A stretch of DNA of 64,000 nucleotides from JAJEDW01 sp963555775 (GTDB lineage: Bacteria > Acidobacteriota > Terriglobia > 20CM-2-55-15): contig CAUVWY020000002.1 in NCBI GenBank assembly GCA_963555775.3, positions 372,001 through 436,000 of the forward strand, read 5' to 3'. Positions 1-9,377 of the stretch are shown piece after piece (the first letter of the stretch is position 1; every line of letters starts with the position of its first letter). The position numbers were made by a program, and so were the translations under genes. Under the pieces are notes generated by a model. It did no database searches, was not told where the DNA came from, and saw nothing but the letters and a program-made list of their open reading frames with translations.

Positions 1-3000
1 TCGTCCCCCCGTTCCGCGTCAGACTGTTCGCGTCGATGCTCACCCCAACGGCGTCGCTCTCGCCATCGGCCACCATATAAACGAACACCGCTGCCGCGCC
101 CGTCCCGCTCCGATAAGCCGCCGGCCGATTGACGCCGCCCACATTCAGCCTCAACTGGGGCGTCCCGGTCACCACCACCGTTTCGCTGAACGTCACGGTC
201 ACCTCGATTTCCTTTTCCGCCGCATAGGTCGCGTTCCGCTCCGGACGCGAGGTGATCTCGACCCGGCTCACCGCCGGCGCCGTCGTGTCCCCCGTGTTGT
301 TGGTTACCCGCTCGTTGCTCAGTCCCAACGCCTCGTTGCCCGCCGCGTCCTGGATCGGGTTCGTCCCCGGCCGGTAGCTCACCCGGATCCCCGTTTCCCC
401 GTGCACGACGGCCGGATTCAGCGTCAGCGTGACCGCTTGCCCGCTGACCGCGACATTGGAGACCGTTCGCGCCGAATTGCCGCCCGACACCGTGAAGTCA
501 GTTGCCGCCGGTCTCGAACCCCCGTCCAGCGTCTCCCCATAGGTCAGCGTCAGCGAGGCCCCGTTCACCGACGCCGAGGAAAGCGCCGGCGGGGTATCGT
601 CCACGTCCTCGAGCCGGATCGTGAACACGGCCTCCACCGGGTTGGCCCCGTCACTCACCTCTACCGTGACTTCGTAGTCGCCGTTCCCGTCGCTGTCACC
701 CAGCGCCTCGTAGTCCGGCGGCGCCGCGAAGGTGAGCACACCGTCCGACGTCAACCTGAATCTGCTCCGGTCCGCGCCGCCCGTGATCCGCCACGTCAGA
801 TCCGCCGCCGGGCGGTCCGCGTCTGAGGCCGTGAGCGTCACCACCGCCGTCTCGTTCTCGTCCACAAGAATCGGGGAGCCCGTCACGATCACTGGAGATG
901 CGTCGTCATCGGCGATCGTGATCGTCCGCTCGGCCCCGATCGTCCCGCCTCCATGACGGGCCGTGACCAGGATCGTCTCGGCGTCATCGTCAATGGCGTC
1001 GTCCACCGCCGTGACGGTGGTCTCGACCGAGCTTTGCCCCGCGGTGAGCGTAAGCCGTTCCAACGCCACCGTGTAGTCCGTGCCCTTCGCCGCCGTGCCC
1101 GCAAAGGACAGCCGGATCTCCTGGTCCTCCGCGAAGGTGACTCCGTTGGTGATCCTTACCGCCATTGTCGAGTTCCCGGCCGCCTCCGCGATCACCGCCG
1201 GACTGACCTCAAGAGTCATCGCCGGGGCCGCATCGTCATCCGTGATTGTCAGCTCCTCGTCGTCCGGGTCCGTCACTCCATGGCTGTTGTCCGCCGTCCC
1301 TGACACCCGCACCGTCTTGTTCGGCGCGTCCACGTCGTTGTTGTTGGCGGTGATCGTCACGGTCCCGGTGCTGGTGGTCTGACCGGCCGTGATCGTCAGC
1401 GTCTTGTTCGCGCTCAGGGTGAAGTCGTTCGATACCGCTGGCGAGACGGCCGTGGCGGATACGGTCACCGTCGTGGTCTCGCTCGACTTCCGGTCCAGCC
1501 GCGCCGTGACCGTGGCGGACCCTCCGTTCTCGCCGATAGAGGTCCGCGACAGCCGGAGCATCACCGTCGGAGGGTCATCGTCATCCGTGATCGTCAGATC
1601 CTCGTCGTCCGGGTCCGTCACCCCATGACTATTGTCGGCGGCGCCGGACACCCGCACCGTGTTGTCGGGAGTGTCCGCGTCGTTGTTGTTGGCGGTGAGC
1701 GTCACGGTCCCCGTGCTGGTGGTCCGGCCCGCCGTGATCGTCAGCGTCGTGTTCATGCTCAGCGCGAAGTCCCCCGCCACGGCCGGGGAGAGGGCCGTGG
1801 CGGATACGGTCACCGTCGTCGTCTCGCTCGACGTCCGGTCCAGCCGTGCCGTCACCGTGGCGGACCCGCCGTTCTCGTTGATCGAGGTACGCGACAGCCG
1901 GAGCGTCACCGTCGGAGGATCGTCGTCATCCGTGAGCGTGAGCGTCACGTCAGCCGGGTTGGTCACTGCGTGACGATTGCGGGCGGTTCCGGACACCCGC
2001 ACCGTGTTGTCGGGCGTGTCCGCGTCGTTGTTGTTGGCGGTGAGCGTCACGGTCCCGGTGCTGGTGGTCTGACCGGCCGTGATCGTCAGCGTCTTGTTCG
2101 TGCTCAGCCTGAAGTCCCCCGACACGGCCGGAGAGACGGCCGTAGCGGACACGGTTACCGTCGTCGTCTCGCTCGACGTCCGGTTCAGCCTCGCCGTCAC
2201 GGTGGTGGACCCGCCGTTCTCGTCGATCGAGGCCGGCATCAGCTCGAGCGTCACCGTCGGAGGATCGTCTTCGTCGATGATCGTCAGCGTCACGTCCGAT
2301 GGCGCCGTCACCCCCGCGCTGTTGGTGGCCGTCCCCGACACCCGGACCGTCTTGCCAGGAGTGTCCACAGTGTTGTTGTTGGCGGTGATCGTCACGGTCC
2401 CGGCGCTAGTGGTCTGACCGGCCGTGATCGTCAGCGTCTGGTTCGTGCTCAGAGTGAAGTCCCCCGCCACGGCCGGGGAGACGGCCGTGGCGGATACGGT
2501 CACCGTCGTCGTCTCAGTCGACGCCGGGCTCAGCCGCGCCGTCACGGTGCTGGCCCCGGCGTTCTCGCTGATGGACGCCGGTACCAATTGGAGCGTTACC
2601 TTAGGCAGCGCGCCCGGCACCGGCACGTCCACGGAAACCCGCGGACTGCGGCTCGCTTCGCCGCCATTGATCACGGCCGCCACTTGATAGACATAGGTGG
2701 CGCCGGCGGTCACGTCGGTATCGACGTAAGTGCGATTTGCGGTGTTCTCGGAGACGATCTCGACAGTGGTTCCGGAGGTGCGGTAGAGGTTGTAGGCCGC
2801 ACTCGAGACGACAGACCAGGTCAACGTCACCTGACCCAGAGCAGTGGTCGGCGTCAGGGCCGGACTGGTCCGAAGCTGCTGGCCGAACTCCTGCCACGTG
2901 GCCCCTCCGGCGCCGTTCGTGTCCACCGAAAGGACCGGGTACTGGCTGGACATCCCGAAGTTCCAGGGATCGTCGTTCATGCCGTCGCCGTCCAGGTCCA

Positions 3001-6000
3001 CGTTCCAGTTCAGATAGATGTCGCCGGCGGAGGTGGGCAACTGCAACTCCGCCGTGTTCTTTGCCTGGCCGTAAGAGCCGGTGGTGCGTCCCGATGTGTC
3101 GGAATCCCAATAGCTGTCGGTGATGGCGCCGCCTCCGCTGTTTCGGCCGACCAGGCCGCCGACGGTACTGCGACCCGAAACGAGACCGGTCGCATAGCTG
3201 ATCTTGACGTCACCGGTGTTTCCGCCGATCAATCCTCCCGCCTCGGAATCCCCCACGACCCGGCCCGTCGCGTATGCAGCGGTCACCTCGCCGCTGTTGG
3301 ACCCGGCGAGGCCGCCGATGCGGTCGTCTCCCGTCACGTGGACGGTGGAGTAACTGGTGGACACGGCTCCGTCATCCACATTGGCTCCGACCAACCCGCC
3401 GACATCGTCGTCGCCGGATACCTTGCCAGTGGCGTAGCATGCGCTGACGGCGCCGCCGTTGGACCCGACCAGACCGCCGACGTTGTCGGTTCCCGTCACC
3501 TGGACAGAAACCATCTCCAGGTTTCGGATGACGGCGGAGGACCGGGTCGCGCCGAACAATCCGATATCGTTTTCGCTACTATCGATAAACAGATTGGCGA
3601 TGGTCCGGCCGTTGCCCTCGAAGATCGCACCGAAGCTAGAGAAGCTGCCGGATGAGTTACCGATGGGCGCCCATCCGGCGCCGTTGTTCCAGTAGGCGTC
3701 ACCGGCGTCGGCCTTACCGCTGCGGTCGGTGTCGAAGTCCAGATCGGCGTTCAGTTCATATCCCACACATCCGAGCAGGCTTCCGGCGTTAGGGATCCCA
3801 TTCCCGTCCAGGTCATAACGGACGGCATAGAGTTGGCCCAGACTGCTGATCTCGATGAGTCCGTCGTCGTCGGTGTCGTAATCAACCGTCGTGGCGGGCA
3901 GAACCGTCACCGTGAACTGCTGAGTCCTGCTCTGGTTGGACCCATCGTCGGTAGCGGTCACCGTGGTGGTCGTGGCGCCCTCGGCGACCGGACTAATCGT
4001 CACCCGTGTCCCCGAAAGAGTCACCTGGGCGACGGTCGTGTCCGACGAGGACACGCCGTAGGTGATGGCGTCGCCCTCCGGATCCTGGAACGCCCCGCCC
4101 AGCTCCGTCATCGCCGAGTCGCCCACGAGCACCCATCGGTTCGACAAGGCGCCCACCGCCACCGGACGTTTGTTGCCGGCTACCGTCACCGATACCGCGG
4201 CGCTCCGCACGGCTTCGCCGCCGTCCACCACCGCCACCGCCTGGTAGACGTAGGTTTCACCGGCGACGTCGGTGTCCGTGTACTCGCGCACGGTGAGGTT
4301 TTCGGCGATGGTCTCGATGGTGTTGCCGTCGTCTCGGGTCACGGTGTAGGACACACTCGGCGCCGGGGTCCATTCACTACTCAACGACACTTCGGTCCAT
4401 TCCAGTTCGACCTGGCTTTGCCCGGCATTCGTCGTCGCTGTCGCGGTCAGGGTCGGCCCGGACCGAATCTGATAGCCGAACTCCTCCCACGTCGCATCGT
4501 CGTCTCCATCCATATCCGCCTTTAGGGCCGGGTACTGGCTGGACGTCCCGAAATCCCAGGGCTCATCGTTCATATTGTCTTCATTGATATCCACGTTCCA
4601 GCTTCCGTAGATGCCGCTGTAGCTGGTGGGCGACTGCAGTTGCGACGTGGTTTTACCAACTCCAAATGACCCTGACGTGTGGCCCGACATGCTCGTGTCC
4701 CAGTAGCTGGCGGTAATTTCTCTGGATAAATAGTTGAACCCCACCAGCCCGCCCACATTCTCGACACCCGAGACGCGGCCCGTGGCGTAGCTGGCGGTAA
4801 TTTCTCTGGATAAATAGTTGAACCCCACCAGCCCGCCCACATTCTTGACACCCGAGACGCTGCTTGTGGCGTAGCTGGCGCGAATCCCGCCACCAGAACC
4901 GTTGATCGCCACAAACCCGCCCGCACTCTCAATAGCCGAGACGCGGCCCGTGGCGTAGCTGGCGCGAATCTCGCCCGCGTTCCATCCGACCAAGCCTGCG
5001 GCGAATTCGGTTCCCGTCACGTCGACATCGATCAAACCAACGTTCCGAATGCTGGACCCGCCCTCGGTAGAACCGAACAGAGCGGCCGGTATATCCGTGT
5101 CCGTCTCGATATACAAGTTGCTGATCGTATGCCCGTTGCCCTCGAAGACGGCAATGAACGGATTTCCCGGAACGTAGAAGCTTGTGGCGTCCCCACCGAT
5201 GGGCACCCAGCCGTCACCGCCGTTCCAGTAGTCGTCGCCTGAGTCCGCAATGCCATTGAGGTTTGTGTCGAAGTCCAGGTCGTCCGCCAACTCGAAGCCC
5301 GCGCATCCGTCGGGGCACCCCATCAGCGAACTCTGGTCGAACGCATCGTAATAGGACTGCCATTCCGATGCGTCGTCCACCACGCCATCGCCGTTCAGGT
5401 CGTAGCGCACCGCGTCGAGCTGCGCCAGCGAGCCGACGTCGATGAGGTTATCGTCATCGACGTCATAGTCCCGGTTACCCAACGCAACGGCGACCAAGAA
5501 GGACAACACCACGCTCAAGCCGCTGGAATCGGTCGCGCGCACCGTAGCCACGACAAGGCCCGGCAACCGCGGAGTCAGCGTCAGCATCGACCCCGTCAGG
5601 CTGATATCCAGACGGTCGGGGTCGCTCGACAGCGCGGTGTAGGTCAAAGTGTCGTTTTGGTCCGGATCGGAGAACACGCTCGCCACGTCGATTGTCACCG
5701 CGGCGGCGCCCCGTATCATCGTCCGGTTGTCCAGCGTACCCGATACCGTTGGCGCCCGGTTGCGGTCCGCCACGGCCACATCCACCGCATCCACCGCTCC
5801 CGGCGCCGGAATCGCGATCGACCCCGGTTGCTTCGATATCGAGGACTGCTCCTGCTCCGGTCATCGCCGTGCGAAGCGCCGCCGGCGTGACCTTGCCCGG
5901 ACCGCCGGCCGCTTCCAGCATCAACGCCGCAATCGCTGCCGCGTGCGGCGCCGCCGCCGAGGTGCCGTGAAACGTTGAATAGCCGGGCGTCGAGGTCGAA

Positions 6001-7676
6001 ACACCGTCGGCCGCGGCCAAGTCGGGTTTCTGCAGCACCCGCCCGCCGGTGGATGAGAAGTTCCCCGGCGTGATCGGCGTGCCGTCGGCTTCGAAGAAGA
6101 TCCGCCGCGGACCGTCCGAACTGAATGTCTCGACCGACTCCGTGCCGTCGAAGACACCGCCAGCACCGCCCGCATCCCCGACATCGACTGCGGCCACGCC
6201 TATCGCATCCTGCGAAGCGGGATGGCCGAACGTCTGGCCGGCCGTCGCGATCTCCAACGCTCCGCGCGCGTAGTTGAGGCGCACGTAGCGATCTGCCGCA
6301 CCCGAGTTCTTGACGATGACGAGGCGGGCGTCTTTGCGGTCACCGGCACACGAGCCTCCGATGTACTCGATGGAATCCTGCGTACCGTCCTGCGTATTCG
6401 TCGAGCTGGCGAGCACGTTGTCGTCCTCATCGATCAGGAAGAGATCGTAATCGTTCGCCGACCCATCCACTGGATCGGCCCATTGCAGGATGATGGGGCG
6501 GGTGCTGTTGATCTTGATCCGGTTCCCGGTCACGCCGCCGCCGAAGTCGTGGACGACGGCTCCGGAGCCGATGCCGTTCAGGCTCAGCATCCCTCCCGTG
6601 GCAAAGTCGCCTTCCCAGACGCCGGCCGTGCCGTCGTTCAGGTTTCCTGCGTTGCCGGCCGACGAGAAATAGAAACAGCCGTTGGCGGCCGCCGCGCTGA
6701 TCGCTTGGGAGATGACGTCGTCCTGGAAGGCCGACGCCCTCAGATACCCGATGTCGTCGACGATGATGTCGGCGCCGGCCGCGCAGAGGTCTTCGATGTT
6801 CTGCGCCATCTGCGCCGGCCCGCCGCCACCGTCGGCGAAAAACAGCTCGGCGCCGGGCGCAAGATCGTGGACGATCTCGAGTATGGCCGTCCCCTCGGTT
6901 CCCGAGCTCCTTCGGCCGCAGGCCAATGAAAACGAGCCGCCCTCCTGTCCGGGCAAGACCATGACCCGCGCCGGCACGTCGCCCGTCGCCTGCTGTTCGG
7001 CGAGCGTTTCGACGCCGTCCGAGATCACCCCGATCCCAATGCCGGTGCCGTCGACACCGTAGGTCGTACGAGCCATGTTCGCCCGGTGCGCGACATCCCC
7101 CTCGCTGGTATCGACCTTGTCTGTCGCGACTGCTGCCCGCGCGCCGGCTGAGCGCTCAAGCACCCCTTGCATGATTGGCTGGTCGGCAGGCCGGATGAAC
7201 TGGACAGCCTCAAGCGTGGCAAGCGGTTCCAGAGCAGCCAGTGGCAGTCGTGCCCGGATGGTTTGATACCTGGGGACGCTGTTGACGAGGGTGCCGCCCA
7301 AGGCTCGGATGCGTGCCAGCACGGCGGGCGTCACGTCGGCCCGGATATCCACCGTCACCGATTCGGGTTCGGCCACGGGATCCGTGTCCGCCGCCTCTTG
7401 GCGGACCGAGACGGAGGGCTCCGATTGTTGTCGGGCCGCGTCCAGGAGCTGCGAGATCACCTTCCGCTGGGCGGGCGTCCGTGCCTCCTTCGCGTCCAGC
7501 AGTTCCTGGATCTGAAGCATGGCCTTGCCCGGCAACTCGCCACCGGCCTGCGCCGGCGGTTGCTGCGCGCCGGCGGGTACGGCCAGCAACGGGATAGCCA
7601 ACACACACCCCAGCAGCCCACAGAACGGGCCTGCGCCGGCCCATGCCATGATTCCTGTCGCGCGCGACCGCTTCAT
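1..7676 (-). CDS. Giant secreted subtilase-like protein with Calx-beta, GLUG and SwmB-like repeats (partial, frameshifted)
   Basis: The gene runs off the left edge, so its C-terminus is missing. The start at 7676 was chosen because a signal peptide follows (hydrophobic residues 10-36, then AGAQ). Residues about 205-590 form an S8 peptidase fold: GIGIGVISDG (Asp220), an oxyanion-type SSAGN (Asn341/342) and GTSAAAPHAA (Ser573). The usual His motif HGT is replaced by SSGTEGTAILEIVHD, with Glu261 where His is expected. After about residue 626 the frame shifts near 5798: removing one G from a GGG run restores DSGAGAVDAVD and an open frame to base 2. Downstream are a cadherin-like segment, two GLUG blocks, FN3-like segments, four Calx-beta repeats and SwmB-like modules. 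The protein is probably a surface or secreted peptidase/adhesin. The frameshift may be an assembly error or may separate protease and repeats. No neighbour suggests a substrate. Confidence 0.75.
1217..2596 (-). repeat. Four tandem 345-bp Calx-beta repeats inside the giant protein
   Basis: The phrase caccgtcgga recurs at 1562, 1907 and 2252, an exact 345-bp (115-residue) period. Each unit reads on the minus strand as a Calx-beta-like module with SRTSINENGG, TTTVTVSA and LTITAGQTTSTGTVT stretches. The inner units are nearly identical in nucleotide sequence, which suggests recent duplication or gene conversion. Such arrays can change copy number and are prone to assembly collapse. Confidence 0.85.
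4708..4959 (-). repeat. Three tandem 84-bp GLUG-motif repeats
   Basis: Units begin at 4708, 4792 and 4876 with an 84-bp (28-residue) period. The first two are nearly identical. They encode GLUG modules (VGGLVGFNYLSREITASYAT type) on the minus strand in the frame of the giant protein. A second, more diverged GLUG block lies at about 3130-3520. GLUG repeats occur in secreted adhesins and in some IgA-peptidase-like proteins. Confidence 0.8.
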
Positions 7677-7850
7677 GATTTTCCGGCAGTCTGGAACATA
7701 TTTCTGCTCAGTTATCTGACCCAGATCGGGTCCAGGTCGAGAGAAAGGAATTCGCGAGATGAGATCAGCCGTTCTGGATGTGGGAAAGTGGAGAATTTGA
7801 ATCCGCACCGGGTTGAAGATCGTCATCATCGTCCGCCGGCCGGAAATCCG

Positions 7851-7920
7851 CCCACTCCCATTCCCATTCCCAATCCGACTCCCACTGTAGGTGCGGTCTA
7901 TGACCGCACGATGACCGCCC
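7851..7920 (+). repeat. Palindromic REP-like element, copy 1 (left flank of IS copy A)
   Basis: A C-rich run of hexamer-like units (cccact/cccatt/ccgact) leads into ctgtaggtgcggtctatgac, a perfect hairpin tgcggtc-tat-gaccgca, and then ccgccc. Two further copies occur in reverse orientation at 24446-24505 and 26010-26068. The hairpin arms co-vary (tgcggtc/gaccgca here, tgcagtc/gactgca there), which argues that the structure is kept. The IS110 element begins directly at the CT that follows ccgccc. Confidence 0.8.
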
Positions 7921-7952
7921 CTTGTATCTTTCATTAGGACATAAAATGACGA

Positions 7953-8110
7953 GTTCTGGATTCCCGTAGTTTACGCGGGGATCGAGAACGGACGTGACAG
8001 ACCGTACCGCCCCAGGTCCAACCAAGACCGATCTGTAGCAAGGTCGTCACGTCCGTATCCTGCACTAACCCGAACAGTCGACCAGGGCCGCTGATTTCAA
8101 GCCCGCATTC
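7953..8110 (+). ncRNA. Candidate IS110 bridge RNA in the 5' leader of copy A
   Basis: What is seen: a first hairpin at 7953-7989 (gttct/gagaac with attcccg/cggggat). Then an outer stem, ggacgtgac (7990-7998) with gtcacgtcc (8046-8054), extended by gacc/ggtc (8000-8003/8042-8045). It encloses an internal loop and an apical hairpin, ggtc-caaccaa-gacc (8015-8029). The 5' loop strand holds ccgcccc (8007-8013), equal to the left flank. The 3' loop strand holds ctgtag (8033-8038), complementary to CTacag, the core plus right flank. Further on, acagtcg (8074-8080) equals the right end of the element (9087-9093), and caag (8098-8101) is complementary to CTTG at the left junction, as a donor loop would need. 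Known for IS110/IS621: an upstream ncRNA with target and donor loops. The assignment here is inference. Confidence 0.6.
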
Positions 8111-8130
8111 GCAAGGAAGGGTCCACAGGA

Positions 8131-9078
8131 ATGAACACACAAAACTTCGTCGGTATTGATGTCTCTAAATCCACACTCGATGTGGCCGTTATCGGATCGG
8201 ACCCGACCATCGCCACAGTCAGCAACGACGCCGGGGGCCACAAAACACTGGTGTCCCAACTGACACGTCTTTCCCCTGAATTGATCGTTCTGGAAGCCAC
8301 CGGGGGATATCAGCATGACGTGACCCTGGCTCTGGCCGCGGTCGGATTACCGGTCGTGGTTGTGAATCCGCGTCAGGTTCGTGATTTCGCCCGTTCGATG
8401 GGCCAGATGGCCAAGACCGATCGGATCGATGCCCACGTCCTGGCCGAATTCGCCGCCCGCGTCCGGCCCGCGATCCGCCCTATTTCGGATCCCGAAACCA
8501 CCCAACTGCGCGCCTTTGCCGTCCGTCGACAGCAAATCGTGCAGATGATCGTCGCCGAGAAAAACCGTCGGGCGATGGCTCTGAAGCCGATTCGTACTCA
8601 AATCAATAAACATATCCGTTCTCTGGAACGCGATCTGGGCAAGATCGACCACGATATCCACGACGCGATCCGGTCCAGCCCAATATGGCTCGAAACCGAC
8701 GACCTTCTGCGCAGTGTTCCCGGTGTCGGCCCTGCGACATCCACCATGTTACTGACTCATCTCCCCGAACTGGGTCTTCTGGATCGCCGCCAGGTTGCCT
8801 CTCTGGTCGGCGTCGCCCCCATGAACCGCGACAGCGGCACTTTCCGCGGCCGCCGCATGATCATGGGTGGTCGCGCTCCTGTACGACGCGCCCTTTACAT
8901 GGCCACCCTCGTCGCCATCCGCCACAATCCATCCATCGCCGTCGTTTACCAGCGCCTTCGTCATTCCGGTAAACGTCCAAAGGTCGCCATCACCGCCTGC
9001 ATGCGCAAACTCCTCACCATCCTCAACGCCATCGCCCGTGATCGCGTTTCTTGGCGCCAGGAGCTTCCTTGTGCTTGA
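8131..9078 (+). CDS. IS110-family transposase (DEDD recombinase), copy A
   Basis: The 315-residue protein has the IS110 order. An N-terminal RuvC-like DEDD domain shows FVGIDVSKSTLDVAV (first Asp), VLEATGGYQ (Glu) and KTDRIDAHVLAEF (Asp pair). A helical linker follows, then a C-terminal Transposase_20 domain with a helix-hairpin-helix-like SVPGVGPATSTMLL and the serine motif MNRDSGTFRGRR. The start ATG follows gcaaggaagggtccacagga, with a good ribosome site. It catalyses excision and insertion, probably guided by an RNA from its own leader. The protein is identical to that of copy B at 24542-25489. Confidence 0.96.
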   Translation: MNTQNFVGIDVSKSTLDVAVIGSDPTIATVSNDAGGHKTLVSQLTRLSPELIVLEATGGYQHDVTLALAAVGLPVVVVNPRQVRDFARSMGQMAKTDRIDAHVLAEFAARVRPAIRPISDPETTQLRAFAVRRQQIVQMIVAEKNRRAMALKPIRTQINKHIRSLERDLGKIDHDIHDAIRSSPIWLETDDLLRSVPGVGPATSTMLLTHLPELGLLDRRQVASLVGVAPMNRDSGTFRGRRMIMGGRAPVRRALYMATLVAIRHNPSIAVVYQRLRHSGKRPKVAITACMRKLLTILNAIARDRVSWRQELPCA

Positions 9079-9161
9079 TTTTCAAGACAGTCGCTACAGT
9101 CCCGGAATGCAAGCCCCTCAATGACCAGAAGATGTGGCATGCGGCGAAGGTCCAGATTTCT

Positions 9162-9377
9162 TCACTTTCCGGCGATCGCCAACAGAAGGTTGCTGACGGA
9201 ACTGGAAGTAAGCGCGGACGATGCGGGCGCGGCGCGGGGGCACGAGGCCCCGATGCCGAAGCTCGGCATGCCGACCAGCCGGCCCCCGTCCGTCACCCAC
9301 AGCGTCTCCCCGTCCGACCACAACCCCGTCGGATCGTCGGTCCCAGCCGCCTGCCCGTCGTACGCTATCTCCGGAAG
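9162..9377 (-). pseudogene. Read-through remnant of a repeat protein after the FN3 protein stop
   Basis: Directly after the TGA of the upstream gene (9378-9380), the same frame stays open for 71 codons to the TGA at 9162-9164. It encodes GLWSDGETLWVTD, a repeat motif common in secreted repeat or propeller proteins of this kind. It has no start of its own. It may be the decayed end of a longer protein cut by a stop, with IS copy A inserted shortly beyond. Confidence 0.35.

Larger units (their letters stand above)
7923..9095 (+). mobile_element. IS110-family insertion sequence, copy A
   Basis: The ends were set by comparison with copy B at 24525-26007. Both copies have ccgcccCT on the left and CTacagt(c/t)cggaatgc on the right, so the element body is tgtatctttc...gacagtcg with a CT core dinucleotide. 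That gives about 1,173 bp with one core. There are no terminal inverted repeats and no obvious longer target duplication, as expected for IS110. It carries a roughly 200-nt noncoding leader and one DEDD transposase. Apart from a 310-bp insertion in copy B the two copies have the same length, and their transposases are identical, so transposition was recent. Confidence 0.88.

Noticed and set aside
1625..3655. 676-codon plus-strand open frame
   Set aside because: It is exactly in antisense register with the repeat protein on the minus strand; its His/Arg/Gly-rich product has no domain, and the open frame follows from the repeat codons.
7677..7934. 86-residue N-terminal extension of the subtilase-like protein
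   Set aside because: It would precede a complete signal peptide and run into the palindromic repeat; the ATG at 7676 is the better start.
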